A stretch of DNA of 64,000 nt, from positions 1-64,000 of the forward strand of contig JAFTFE010000020.1 in the NCBI GenBank assembly GCA_017449765.1. The letters run 5' to 3'. Source of the stretch: Lachnospiraceae bacterium. Lineage in GTDB: Bacteria > Bacillota > Clostridia > Lachnospirales > Lachnospiraceae. The stretch's first letter is position 1. Every line of letters begins with the position of its first letter. Made by a program: the position numbers and the translations under genes. Below are positions 46,997-56,086 of the stretch, one piece after another. Below the pieces are notes generated by a model, which saw only the letters and a list, made by a program, of their open reading frames with translations, was not told the DNA's origin and searched no databases.

Positions 46997-47515
46997 CTAT
47001 AAGGTTTCCGATTCTAACATATACTTTAATATGTACGCCTCTTTTTGTGATATTTCATCCTCCGGTACATTTAAAACAATAAATACCATATTCGTATTGT
47101 CTGCTTCAAGCTTTTCTATTTCAAGTACGGAATCTGCTATTATTGATAAAACAGCCTTTATATTGAGACCTTCCTCACAGCTTTTATCCGTCTTAAGTTT
47201 CAAAGAAAGTTTTTCATCCTTTAAATCCTCTGATAAAAACTTGTCAAACAATTCACCGTCTTCCTCATTATCCAAAAAAAGCTCATACTGCCTTCTTCTG
47301 CTAAGCTGTACAACCTTTTTTAGAAAAGCAACATAATCGGGATTATCCATATATCTTTCATACATTTCCTTTTCGCGTTCAGGTTTATATACAATGTCAC
47401 CGGTTTCAAGCTTTGATTTGGCAACCGCTTTTGCACACTCCATACGTGCATCAAATAAAGTCTTCATCTTATCATCTATTTCATTTATTTCTTTTCTAAT
47501 GTCTTCTAATCTCAT
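46997..47515 (-). CDS. chorismate mutase, AroQ type
   Basis: This 172-residue protein has an N-terminal AroQ chorismate mutase domain (about residues 1-80: LEDIRKEINEIDDKMKTLFD, then RMECAKAVAKSKL and PEREKEM). That fold turns chorismate into prephenate for Phe and Tyr synthesis. The remaining 90 residues are acidic and helical with a short beta part (NMVFIVLNVPEDE) and match no domain I know. It may be a regulatory or dimerisation extension. GAGGG precedes the ATG. Confidence 0.85.
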   Translation of the reverse strand: MRLEDIRKEINEIDDKMKTLFDARMECAKAVAKSKLETGDIVYKPEREKEMYERYMDNPDYVAFLKKVVQLSRRRQYELFLDNEEDGELFDKFLSEDLKDEKLSLKLKTDKSCEEGLNIKAVLSIIADSVLEIEKLEADNTNMVFIVLNVPEDEISQKEAYILKYMLESETL

Positions 47516-47593
47516 ATGTCCCTCTTCATTGATTATTTATTTCTATACTGCTTCACAATCATATTTATAACTTTCTTTATAAACATATTCAGG

Positions 47594-48004
47594 TTATATA
47601 TCAAACTCCCCATTTACACTGTAAACCTCATCAAAGCCTATCCTCTCATTCGCAATCTGTATATACCTTGCCTCAGTATCAAGCTTGGCAGCCATCCCTG
47701 TCCGCTTTAAATATACGCCCTCCGGATTCTCCTTGTCCTTATAGTAATAAACAACCGTTATAATCGGGTGTTCATCCTGTAACAGCCTGTGTTCAAGCTG
47801 TCTGAACCTTAAATCCAAATCCTCCTTCATATCCTCAGAAAGCTCTGCCTTCGGACATATGATTTTCTTCTTTTTATCTATGGCAGTCTCAAAGCCCTTT
47901 AAAGCCGAAAATGGTGAGAATATCTTCGCCCTGTCGGCTATGCTCATACCACCGCGCTTCGATATAGGACGTGGCATATCCATAATATCTTCATAATCTG
48001 TCAT
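47594..48004 (-). CDS. YolD-like protein, partner of the Y-family polymerase
   Basis: This 136-residue protein has the YolD start RGGMSIADRAKIFSPFSALKG. In B. subtilis YolD-like genes are paired with UvrX/YqjW-type translesion polymerases and are compared to UmuD. The same pairing holds here: it begins 9 bases after the stop of the polymerase gene, with AGGAGG before its ATG. No LexA-type peptidase motif is present. It probably modulates the polymerase. Confidence 0.88.
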   Translation of the reverse strand: MTDYEDIMDMPRPISKRGGMSIADRAKIFSPFSALKGFETAIDKKKKIICPKAELSEDMKEDLDLRFRQLEHRLLQDEHPIITVVYYYKDKENPEGVYLKRTGMAAKLDTEARYIQIANERIGFDEVYSVNGEFDI

Positions 48005-48013
48005 AATAACCTC

Positions 48014-49384
48014 CTACGCCTTATGTCCGCCGATTTGGCTGTTGCGGTCTTTCATCGTTGCACCTTCTTCAAAATTAGTCCCTTTAAGGATTGCATTCTT
48101 ACCAAAACGTTTTTTTATGCTTATCATAGCCTGTTGCATCTTCTTTTCCTTCTCAAGTTCTTCGGCACTTGTAAACATATCAAACTGTTCATACGCCTCA
48201 GGTACGACAGCATTTGCACTTATGGTAATTCTCCTTATCATAAGATTCCTATCGACTATCTCATCAAAGAGCTTCATAACCGCCTCTGTAATCTTCTTAG
48301 AGGAAGATGTGTTAGTTCCGAAGTTCGCAGTTCCGTGTGCAGACTTAGGCACACTCCTGCCGTATCTGTCTATCTTTACCTCGCCCTTGTAGCCTCCGCT
48401 GTCGACATTTATTCTATCATAGCCAATCTCCAAAGTAAATGAACCTGATGCCAGTCCCTTGTCCACTAAATCAAGTATAAGCTCCTCTGTCATCTCTCTT
48501 ACAACTACCCTTGTCTTATCAAAATCATACGGACAATGAAGCACCTGTCCCGAAGAAAAGCTGTTGGTTCTTGGTTTATATCTCTTTATATCCGCTATGG
48601 TACATGGCTCATAGCCCCATGCATGATCTATCAGAAGCTCAGCGTCTATACCGAATATCTTAAATAATAAATCTTCATTCGTAACAGACATCCTCGCAAT
48701 ATCGCCCATAGTATGCATACCGTACTTATCAAGTCTTTTGGCTGTGCCGGGTCCTGTACGCCAGAAATCCGTTATAGGCTTGTGTCCCCACAGATACTTA
48801 CGATATGACATCTCGTCAAGCTCAGCGATTCTTACGCCATACGAGTCTGCGTCAATATGCTTTGCTCTTATATCCATAGCCACCTTAGCAAGATAAAGAT
48901 TAGGTGCTATGCCGGCAGTTGCCGTAATACCTGTAGTATTTAACACATCCATGATGATAGTTCTCGCCAGCTCTGCGGCACTCATCCGATAAAGTGACAG
49001 ATAATCCGTTACATCCATAAATACCTCATCTATGCTGTAAACCTGAATATCATCGGGACTGATGTATTTCATATAAATCTCATATATTCTGGAAGAATAT
49101 TCTATATAAAGCGCCATACGCGGTACGGCTGCTATAAATGTAATCTCCTTACCTGTCCTTTTCTTAATATCCTTAACCTTCTGATATACCTCAAAAAGTC
49201 TCGAGCGTCCTGACAGCCCATACGCCTTAAGTGACGGTGTAACCGCAAGACAAATAGTCTTCTCGGTACGTGACTCATCTGCCACCACAAGATTAGTCTT
49301 AAGCGGATCAAGCCCTCTTTCCACGCATTCAACAGATGCGTAAAAGGACTTTAAATCAATTGCTATATAAGTTCTTTCACTCAT
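48014..49384 (-). CDS. Y-family DNA polymerase (UvrX/UmuC type)
   Basis: This 456-residue translesion polymerase has the metal-binding motif AIDLKSFYASVECVERG at residues 8-24 and the catalytic YSIDEVFMDVTDY near 115. A helix-hairpin-helix region (GPGTAKRLDKYGMHTMGDIA) and a little-finger domain end it. UvrX, YqjW and phage ImpB/MucB proteins share this layout and pair with YolD. It allows replication across damaged bases at the cost of errors. A good promoter lies upstream but no LexA box is seen. Confidence 0.9.
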   Translation of the reverse strand: MSERTYIAIDLKSFYASVECVERGLDPLKTNLVVADESRTEKTICLAVTPSLKAYGLSGRSRLFEVYQKVKDIKKRTGKEITFIAAVPRMALYIEYSSRIYEIYMKYISPDDIQVYSIDEVFMDVTDYLSLYRMSAAELARTIIMDVLNTTGITATAGIAPNLYLAKVAMDIRAKHIDADSYGVRIAELDEMSYRKYLWGHKPITDFWRTGPGTAKRLDKYGMHTMGDIARMSVTNEDLLFKIFGIDAELLIDHAWGYEPCTIADIKRYKPRTNSFSSGQVLHCPYDFDKTRVVVREMTEELILDLVDKGLASGSFTLEIGYDRINVDSGGYKGEVKIDRYGRSVPKSAHGTANFGTNTSSSKKITEAVMKLFDEIVDRNLMIRRITISANAVVPEAYEQFDMFTSAEELEKEKKMQQAMISIKKRFGKNAILKGTNFEEGATMKDRNSQIGGHKA

Positions 49385-49396
49385 ATAAAAACTCCT

Positions 49397-49411
49397 GTAA
49401 ATCAGATTTAC
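49397..49411. promoter_or_regulatory. 15-bp palindrome in the polymerase leader
   Basis: GTAAATC-A-GATTTAC is a perfect palindrome with an odd centre. It lies between the promoter and the ribosome site of the polymerase gene. It could be an operator or a small hairpin that affects translation. Confidence 0.4.
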
Positions 49412-49425
49412 ATTTCACACAAAAT

Positions 49426-49454
49426 ATAATAGCACAAAATATAACGTCAGGCAA
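49426..49454 (-). promoter_or_regulatory. promoter of the polymerase-yolD operon
   Basis: TTGCCT (49454-49449) and TATTAT (49431-49426) are 17 bases apart on the minus strand. Confidence 0.6.
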
Positions 49455-49519
49455 ACACAGAGTTAAAGTGATATTTTGTAAAATTTTGTTATTACGTGTA
49501 TTGATATATGAAATTTAAT

Positions 49520-49547
49520 TTGATAAAATATAAATCAACTATATAAT
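49520..49547 (+). promoter_or_regulatory. promoter of the chemoreceptor gene
   Basis: TTGATA and TATAAT are 16 bases apart, 34 bases before the ATG at 49582. It is a sigma-A type site; the flagellar sigma-28 consensus is not seen. Confidence 0.6.
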
Positions 49548-49581
49548 TTGTATTTTAAAAACTTTTTAAAGGGGGTACAAT

Positions 49582-51599
49582 ATGGATAAAAAATCAAGTT
49601 TTTCAGGCATGAACCTTCGTAAAAAGATGGTATTTATCATGCTTCCTGTGGTTATAATATGTAATCTTATAACCATTCTGTTTACCGTCAATCAAACCGG
49701 TAAAATCATGCAAAACGAAGCAAAGGAGCAAATGACACAGTTGTCGGATTCCGTAGATTATCAGATATCAGCCGAGCTTGCCCGCGTAAAAGGAATTATG
49801 GAAAATGTCAAGAATTCGGTAGAACTATCCTGTGAGACCAGCGATGATGTTATCGACTATATCTACAGCATAGCGGATGCTTATCTTGATATTATTCCGT
49901 TTGGTGTGTATGCCGGTCTGGAAGAAGGCGAAGAAGGTATATATATTGACAAAATGTGGGCACCGGAGCCGGGCGATGGCTGGGTTATGAAGGAAAGACC
50001 TGGTATGTGGCCGGTCTTACAGCTGATGAGGTTGAATTTGGTGAGATGTATCTGGATGCAAACACCAATCAATACATAATATCTGCTTTTTCCAATATTA
50101 AAAATGCAAACGATGAAGTAATCGGCGTAATATGTGCTGATATTGATATCGAAGCCGTAAACCAGATTTTAACAAGCAAATCAATCTATGAAAACGGTTA
50201 TGTATACGGTATAGACAAGATAACCGGTATGATACTCTCGAACAGCAAGCATCCTGAACAAAACGGCGAATTAATAACCGATCTTAATGATGCTTTAAGC
50301 AAAAAAATAAGTTCAATGATTGAGAAGAATTTATACGGAGCGGTAACACTTTACGACAATACATTTATACTTATAAACGAAGTGCCTAATACGAACTTTA
50401 TAACCGTATGTATCGCGGGTAAAAATGATGTGGAAGCTAATATTAAGGCATTACAGAGACTTACTGTTATTATCGCACTTATAGGCTCTCTTGTTATCTG
50501 CGTTATAATTTACCTTGCACTTAGACATTTCCTTAATCCTATGCAGCAGATAACAGGTGTAATTGACAAGATGTATGACCTTGATTTGACAGAACGTGCC
50601 AGCTCATCAACCAAGGATGAATTCGGTGAGATGTCAACGAAGATAAATCATTTTGCAGACCATCTGAATACTGTATTACATGATGTTAAGGACGCAGTAA
50701 TCAATGTTGAGCAAAAAGCGGACAAAAACGAGGATACGGCGTCTAACTTAAGTGAACTTGCAACCAAACAGGATGATTCAATCAAAAAGCTTCAGGAAAC
50801 CATAACCGGAATGTCTGATGCCATAGGAAGTATAGCTGCTGATGCAACGATTCTTACTGAAGAAATTGCAGATGCCAACTCAGCTACAGAAACCGTTGAA
50901 AATATGGTTAAAGAAACCATACAGTATGTAAATGACGGACATGCTGAGATGAACGGTATGACAGATACCATAGAAGAAATCTCCGAATTATCCAAAGACC
51001 TGCAAAACGCTGTAAATAATATGCATGATGGTCTGGCAGATATAAATAAGATGGTAAGTGTTATAGACGGTATAGCTGAACAAACCAATCTCCTGTCCCT
51101 CAATGCTTCTATCGAGGCAGCAAGAGCCGGTGAGGAAGGTCGTGGTTTTGCTGTAGTAGCAGGAGAAATCGGAAACTTAGCACAAAACAGTTCAGATTCG
51201 GTAACGGATATCGTCAACATGACACAAAAACTTGACGCACTTGTCAATGCGGTTATAGAAGCAGCTGAAAGCAATATTGCAAAAATCAGTGCAAGTAACG
51301 AGGTTGTTATTCGTACAAATGATACCTTCCAGAGAATTCAGTACAGTATGGAAAGCATACATCGCTCTATCGAAAAGGTTGTAACAGCTATAGAAAAAAT
51401 TGAAGAAGTTGCCACTAATATGGCTTCCAAGACCGAGGAACAAAACGAAGGAACATTGAGCATACTTAACGATTGTAAGGAAATACTTGATATAGCAGGT
51501 CAGTTCGAGAATGAAGGTAAAATGATGCTCAACTCAAGCCATGAGCTTAAGAGCCTTTCACAGAATCTCGATAATACTGTCGAACAGTTTAAACTTTAA
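49582..51599 (+). pseudogene. methyl-accepting chemotaxis protein with a one-base frameshift
   Basis: The intact protein would be about 672 residues: membrane helix 1 (about 15-35), a dCache-type sensor domain, membrane helix 2 (near base 50490), a HAMP domain (ending [14 protein letters not shown]) and a signalling domain. The signalling tip [20 protein letters not shown] is near base 51090. The frame is lost near base 50000. The first frame reads ...MKERP then GMWPVL and stops at 50079, while the second frame supplies [14 protein letters not shown]. The dCache motif ERPWYV is restored if one T is added after 50001. Everything downstream is open, so the mutation is recent or a sequencing error. 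GGGGG at 49572 is the ribosome site. As it stands only a receptor fragment would be made. Confidence 0.85.
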
Positions 51600-51617
51600 A
51601 ATTATACTTATATTATT

Positions 51618-51676
51618 AAAAGACGGATATTGCAACATATACAAAAAATTTAATTGTTGCAATATCCGTCTTTTTG
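51618..51676 (+). terminator. intrinsic terminator of the chemoreceptor gene
   Basis: A perfect stem of about 18 bp (AAGACGGATATTGCAACA with its complement) around an AT-rich loop is followed by TTTTTG. Confidence 0.88.
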
Positions 51677-51778
51677 TATTTCACAACTTCTTTTATAAAA
51701 AAATTCATTTTTCACATATTTTTTAATTTCATTGGAATAATAAGTATCAGACTATTTTGATTTGATAAGGAATTTATT

Positions 51779-52420
51779 ATGGATAATTTGACTCTTTATA
51801 TTGCTTTGGAACAAAGTCTTATCGCGCCTGCAAGAAAGGTCTGTATTGATGATATAGCCAAGATATTTTGTACAAATAAGGATATATGCCATGCTGTATC
51901 TAAGATAGAGGTTTTTACATTTCCAAATACAGAAGAAGGTCAGAAAATTGTAACAGTTATGAAGCTTATTGAGCTTATTAATACAAGCTTTAAGGAGCTT
52001 AAGATAGAAAGCATCGGAAGTTCCGAAACTATTGTATATTATAAAAACACAACTCCTGCAAGGAAAATAACCAATAAACTAAAGGCTGTGTTACTTATGA
52101 TTTTTGCATTTCTCGGAACAGGATACTCGATTATGTCTTATAACGGAGATGTAGGCTCAAGACAACTTCTTGAAAGGCTATATACCATGTTTACCAAAAA
52201 CGAAGTAAGCGGTACACCAAAGGGCTTGGCACTTGGCATAGTCATTTACTCTATAGGACTTTGTATAGGTATGATTATCTTCTTTAATCACGGAATAAAT
52301 AATAAGGATACTGATGATCCGACACCACTTCAGGTACAGATGCGGTTATACGAGCAAAATGTTAATCAAGCCATAATTATAGACAGCGACAGGAACAAGG
52401 AAACTATAGATGTTGATTAA
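51779..52420 (+). CDS. spoVAA: stage V sporulation protein AA
   Basis: This 213-residue membrane protein is the first product of the spoVA operon, whose proteins form the channel that loads dipicolinic acid into the forespore and releases it at germination. A soluble N-terminal domain (about 1-95, starting LYIALEQSLIAP) is followed by two membrane segments (about 100-120 and 145-170). This pattern and the following spoVAB-AE genes identify it. AAGGAA precedes the ATG. It overlaps spoVAB by 11 bases. Confidence 0.88.
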   Translation: MDNLTLYIALEQSLIAPARKVCIDDIAKIFCTNKDICHAVSKIEVFTFPNTEEGQKIVTVMKLIELINTSFKELKIESIGSSETIVYYKNTTPARKITNKLKAVLLMIFAFLGTGYSIMSYNGDVGSRQLLERLYTMFTKNEVSGTPKGLALGIVIYSIGLCIGMIIFFNHGINNKDTDDPTPLQVQMRLYEQNVNQAIIIDSDRNKETIDVD

Positions 52421-52823
52421 AACGATACTTTTTTTATGCTTTTGTATTATAGCAGGCAGTGCTACTGCTGCCGGCTACGTGGCTTTCATTACATTGCTCG
52501 GTGTATTTCAGAAGCTTATCGAAAAATACAAGGCATCAAAATATATAAAACTACTTGAGACAGTCATAATAATCGGTGTTACCTCGGCAACGGTTATTGA
52601 CTTATTCGGTATACGTCTTCCCTTTGGTATATGGGGACTTGCAATATTTAATTTATTCGGAGGAGTATTCGTCGGCTGTCTGGCAGGTGCATTGGCAGAG
52701 ACACTTAACATCTTCCCTATACTGTCACGCCGTTTCAATATCCGTGAATGGCTTCCTTATGTACTTGTCGCCGCCGCTGTCGGTAAGGCATTCGGAAGCA
52801 TAATACAGCTACTGAATATGTGA
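52410..52823 (+). CDS. spoVAB: stage V sporulation protein AB
   Basis: This 137-residue integral membrane protein has about four hydrophobic segments; its start (ILFLCFCIIAGSATAAGYVAF) and the GIWGLAIFNLFGGVFVGCLA stretch near residue 72 fit SpoVAB. It belongs to the dipicolinate channel complex in the inner spore membrane. Its start lies within the end of spoVAA. A dispersed repeat follows its stop and separates it from spoVAC by nearly 200 bases, unusual in an operon that is otherwise tightly packed. Confidence 0.88.
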   Translation: MLIKTILFLCFCIIAGSATAAGYVAFITLLGVFQKLIEKYKASKYIKLLETVIIIGVTSATVIDLFGIRLPFGIWGLAIFNLFGGVFVGCLAGALAETLNIFPILSRRFNIREWLPYVLVAAAVGKAFGSIIQLLNM

Positions 52824-52866
52824 ATGTCAAGTTTATAAAATTTTGTGCGGTGTATGTGATTTATAT

Positions 52867-52978
52867 ATCCATAAGCAGGTACTATGAGCCGTCGGTACTT
52901 AGCGATTTGGATGAATTTCAGACAAAGCGCTTAGTACCGCTACGTGCGAATCGTAGCGAGAGCGTGCCTGCGATGGAT
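52867..52978. repeat. dispersed palindromic element, copy 2
   Basis: This 112-bp element is highly similar, in opposite orientation, to the core at 43439-43538. The ends ATCCATAAGCAGG and CCTGCGATGGAT are near-complements and inner arms (GTACTTAGCG; CGCTTAGTAC) pair as well. It sits inside the spoVA operon between spoVAB and spoVAC and carries no gene. The outermost TTGGAT arms of copy 1 are absent here. Confidence 0.82.
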
Positions 52979-53020
52979 ATATGGATTACATACACCTCAA
53001 GAAAGAAAGGAAATGAAAAT

Positions 53021-53482
53021 ATGAAGGTTAAACAAAATGATGAAGAATATAATAAATATGTTGAAGCCGTCACCCCAAAACACAATACATTCATTAACTG
53101 TCTGAATGCTTTCTGGGTAGGCGGTCTTATATGCATAATAGGACAGGGAATCATGGATTTATTTATGAATTATTGGGGATATTCAAAGGATGATGCAGCA
53201 AGCTGGACATCCATAATACTTGTCCTTATCAGTGTAATTCTTACCTCCTTTAATTTATACAAGAAGATAGCCAAATTCGCAGGGGCAGGAGCTTTGGTTC
53301 CTATCACGGGATTTGCAAACTCGGTAGCCTCTCCCACCATCGAATATCAAAAAGAAGGTGAAGTATTCGGTAAAGGTGTGAAGATATTTACTATAGCCGG
53401 TCCTGTTATATTGTTCGGAATTTTCACAAGCTGGGTTGCCGGACTCATATACTATTTCTTAAGATTAGCAGAATTCATATAA
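53021..53482 (+). CDS. spoVAC: stage V sporulation protein AC
   Basis: This 153-residue membrane protein is proposed in B. subtilis to form a mechanosensitive pore for dipicolinic acid. It starts YNKYVEAVTPKHNTFINCLN and contains GALVPITGFANSVASPTIEY near residue 87, both characteristic, with four membrane segments. An open frame runs back to 52820, but that part is the dispersed repeat. The ATG at 53021 has AAAGGAAATG upstream and is the real start. Confidence 0.95.
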   Translation: MKVKQNDEEYNKYVEAVTPKHNTFINCLNAFWVGGLICIIGQGIMDLFMNYWGYSKDDAASWTSIILVLISVILTSFNLYKKIAKFAGAGALVPITGFANSVASPTIEYQKEGEVFGKGVKIFTIAGPVILFGIFTSWVAGLIYYFLRLAEFI

Positions 53483-53500
53483 TGTCGGAGGTGATTTAAA

Positions 53501-54553
53501 ATGAATGATAAAAATAAAAACGAACAATGCGGAAAGCAGACAATAAAATTTAACCATCCTCCTGTCATCATAAGCCGTGCCTCAACAGTCGGCGAGATGG
53601 AGGGACAGGGACCTCTTGCATCATATTTCGATCAAATCGAAACCGACCCGACCTTTGGACAGGATTCATGGGAAAAAGGTGAATCAGAGATGGTAAGACG
53701 TACCGTAGAGCTCGCCATATCAAAATCAGGCATAGAAAAAGAAAAAATCAGGTATATCTTTGGTGGAGATTTGCTCGGTCAGCTTATAGGTACCACATTC
53801 GGATTAAAAGATTTTGATATACCGGTCTTTGGCTTGTACGGAGCATGTTCAACCTGTGGCGAATCGCTCTCACTTGCTGCCATGACAGTTTCAGCCGGCT
53901 ATGCAGATTATGTTATTGCAGCTACAAGCAGTCACTTCGGCGGCGCAGAAAAGCAATTCAGATTTCCTCTGGAATACGGAAATCAGAGACCTCTGTCTGC
54001 TACATGGACTGTAACCGGAAGCGGTGCATTCGTGGTTGCAAGAACATCTAATGAACAGCCTATGAGCAATTACCCACGTATATCTGCGGTTACTACAGGT
54101 AAAATCGTGGATTACGGTGTAAGAGACAGTATGAATATGGGTGCATGTATGGCTCCCGCCGCAGCAGACGTTATATATCAGGCACTTGAGGATTTAGGCT
54201 TAAAACCTAACCAGCTCGACAAAATCATAACCGGTGATTTAGGAAAGGTAGGAAGCGAAATATTAATAAAGCTGCTTCGAGACAATGGATTCGATATCGA
54301 GAAACAGCATATGGACTGTGGAGTGGAAATATTTGACAACAGTGAACAGGATACTCATAGCGGTGGAAGCGGCTGTGGCTGCTCCGCAGTTACACTCGCA
54401 GGATATGTGCTTCATAAACTTGATGAACATGAGTGGAAAAAGATATTGTTTGTGCCTACGGGAGCACTTCTCTCGACAGTAAGCTATAACGAGGGCGAGA
54501 CTATCCCCGGTATAGCCCACGCACTTTTAATCGAACAAGGTGGAGGTAATTAA
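53501..54553 (+). CDS. spoVAD: stage V sporulation protein AD
   Basis: This 350-residue thiolase-fold protein binds dipicolinic acid and sits at the spore membrane with SpoVAC and SpoVAE. Family motifs include GQGPLASYFDQIETDPTFG near residue 35, FGLYGACSTCGESLSLAAMT near 110 and SGCGCSAVTLAGYVL near 288. Length is normal. A GGAGGTGA ribosome site stands just before the ATG, 18 bases past spoVAC. Its end contains the ribosome site of spoVAE. Confidence 0.97.
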   Translation: MNDKNKNEQCGKQTIKFNHPPVIISRASTVGEMEGQGPLASYFDQIETDPTFGQDSWEKGESEMVRRTVELAISKSGIEKEKIRYIFGGDLLGQLIGTTFGLKDFDIPVFGLYGACSTCGESLSLAAMTVSAGYADYVIAATSSHFGGAEKQFRFPLEYGNQRPLSATWTVTGSGAFVVARTSNEQPMSNYPRISAVTTGKIVDYGVRDSMNMGACMAPAAADVIYQALEDLGLKPNQLDKIITGDLGKVGSEILIKLLRDNGFDIEKQHMDCGVEIFDNSEQDTHSGGSGCGCSAVTLAGYVLHKLDEHEWKKILFVPTGALLSTVSYNEGETIPGIAHALLIEQGGGN

Positions 54554-54554
54554 A

Positions 54555-54914
54555 ATGGATTATGTAAAAGCTTTTATAATAGGCGGCATAATATGCTTAC
54601 TCGCACAGATTCTTATGGATAATACAAAGCTTATGCCGGGACGTGTCATGGTTATACTTGTATGCACCGGTGTAATACTCGGTGCGGTAGGACTTTATGA
54701 GCCATTTCTTGACTATGCAGGTGCAGGTGCATCCGTACCACTATCGGGATTCGGATATAATCTGTGGAGAGGAATAAAGGAAGCTATAGATGAAGACGGA
54801 TTCTTAGGGCTTTTCAGAGGAGGCTTCAAGATGGCTGCCGTAGGAACATCAGCCGCACTTATCTTCTCATATATTGCCTCTCTTATATTCCAGCCTAAGA
54901 TGACTAAAAACTAA
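54555..54914 (+). CDS. spoVAE: stage V sporulation protein AE
   Basis: This 119-residue membrane protein of the SpoVAEb type has three or four hydrophobic segments and the family stretch YAGAGASVPLSGFGYNLWRG near residue 60. It completes the AC-AD-AE core of the dipicolinate channel. The ATG at 54555 lies just after the spoVAD stop with GGAGGT seven bases upstream; an earlier in-frame start inside spoVAD lacks one. No spoVAEa or spoVAF follows; the operon ends in a terminator. Confidence 0.95.
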   Translation: MDYVKAFIIGGIICLLAQILMDNTKLMPGRVMVILVCTGVILGAVGLYEPFLDYAGAGASVPLSGFGYNLWRGIKEAIDEDGFLGLFRGGFKMAAVGTSAALIFSYIASLIFQPKMTKN

Positions 54915-54983
54915 TTATTTACAAATGGTAAACAAGCATATGCTTTTTATATAGATGCGTGAACAGGTTATCCGTCCACGCAA

Positions 54984-55026
54984 AAGAGGACGGATGCCTT
55001 TATAAGACACACGTCCTCTTGATTTT
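54984..55026 (+). terminator. terminator of the spoVA operon
   Basis: AAGAGGACG and CGTCCTCTT pair around a 19-base loop and are followed by GATTTT. The upstream sequence TCCGTCC can pair instead with GGACGGA at the stem base, so two mutually exclusive folds exist. Confidence 0.7.
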
Positions 55027-55035
55027 ACTTAATTA

Positions 55036-56070
55036 TTAACTCATCTCCTCAATTATATATTCATCAAAAAAAGGTAGTATAAGTCTTACGACTCCATATT
55101 GTTCTCCATTTATTAAGCCTTTTTTTATAAGTCTCTTTCTGTATGGATTAAATTCATTAGTTGATATATCAAGAAAATTGCGAATATCAACGATCTTTCC
55201 TGAAGGTACATTGGCGATTCCATATAATACTTCTCTATCCTTGTTAGACAGCTCTGCCCATATCTTATCATATGAATACTCAGATACATATCTTTTATAC
55301 TTATCTACTATTTGTCTGAAATCACCATTTTTTTCCCACGCAAAATGTCCCAAAACCTGAAATGCAAATGAATAACCCTTTGTAAGCATTGACATTTCCA
55401 AAGCATCAGCTTCATTTATTTTTAATGTGTTTTTATAATTATCGGCCATTTCTTTTTGATTCAACGGATTAAGATAAATCTTAGGAGCTCTGTACAAAAA
55501 TGTAAGATTCTTTTCATTTTGAAGCTCATCTATATTTTCAAAAAGTCCCGTCATAAGAAGACAGATTGGTAAATCCTGCCGTATAAATATCTGAAATGCA
55601 CTGGCAAATTCTTTCATTGATTTATTATTTACTACCTCATCTATTGTAATCAGGACTTTTTTCTTATGATTTTTTAATGTCTCAAGCATCTTTGTTATTG
55701 CAAGTTTAATATTTGTTATAGGTGCGGCATTCGCAACCTCTAACCCGAATCCCCAAAAGGAAAGATTAATCTTGGCATTTTTAAAAATCTCGGCACGTGA
55801 ATCCTCACTTGCTAAATGTGATGCAAAATCCTCCAACAAATCTGATTCCGAACTTAATTCAATAACTATCCAATCATTATCCCTCTTTAATCGATTGGAT
55901 ATATCTGTCATAAACACTGTCTTACCTGAACCTCTGACACCTGTTATCATATATATCTGCTCCGAAGGTTCATCATAACTAAAATTTTGTATTATTTCCT
56001 CTGCTTCCGCCGGTCTTTCAATATATTGTTTAGGCTCACGTCCAAAAAGCAAGGTATATGGATTCATCAT
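55036..56070 (-). CDS. orphan AAA+ ATPase, ORC/Cdc6-like
   Basis: This 344-residue protein has Walker A ITGVRGSGKTVFM near residue 43, Walker B KVLITIDEVVN near 138, and a sensor-1 stretch ICLLMTGLFENID. A C-terminal winged helix (about 285-344: FNPYRKRLIKKGLINGEQYG) suggests DNA binding. The first residues YTLLFGREPKQYIERP mark a group of single ATPases common in gut Firmicutes with no known function. The ribosome site AGGAG is 10 bases upstream. Its promoter and leader are filled by seven TTTACT repeats, so the protein probably binds and represses its own promoter. Confidence 0.82.
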   Translation of the reverse strand: MMNPYTLLFGREPKQYIERPAEAEEIIQNFSYDEPSEQIYMITGVRGSGKTVFMTDISNRLKRDNDWIVIELSSESDLLEDFASHLASEDSRAEIFKNAKINLSFWGFGLEVANAAPITNIKLAITKMLETLKNHKKKVLITIDEVVNNKSMKEFASAFQIFIRQDLPICLLMTGLFENIDELQNEKNLTFLYRAPKIYLNPLNQKEMADNYKNTLKINEADALEMSMLTKGYSFAFQVLGHFAWEKNGDFRQIVDKYKRYVSEYSYDKIWAELSNKDREVLYGIANVPSGKIVDIRNFLDISTNEFNPYRKRLIKKGLINGEQYGVVRLILPFFDEYIIEEMS

Positions 56071-56086
56071 ACTACAGCTTCTCCTT

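Noticed and set aside
49426..49454. LexA box at the translesion polymerase promoter.
   Set aside because: No CGAAC...GTTYC pattern was found between 49385 and 49581 on either strand.
52820..53020. In-frame N-terminal extension of spoVAC.
   Set aside because: It is the translation of the dispersed repeat and its flanks. The family start and a ribosome site lie at 53021.
54935..55026. Transcription attenuator after spoVAE with alternative folds.
   Set aside because: Alternative pairings exist, but no downstream gene on the same strand could be regulated. A plain terminator explains the region.
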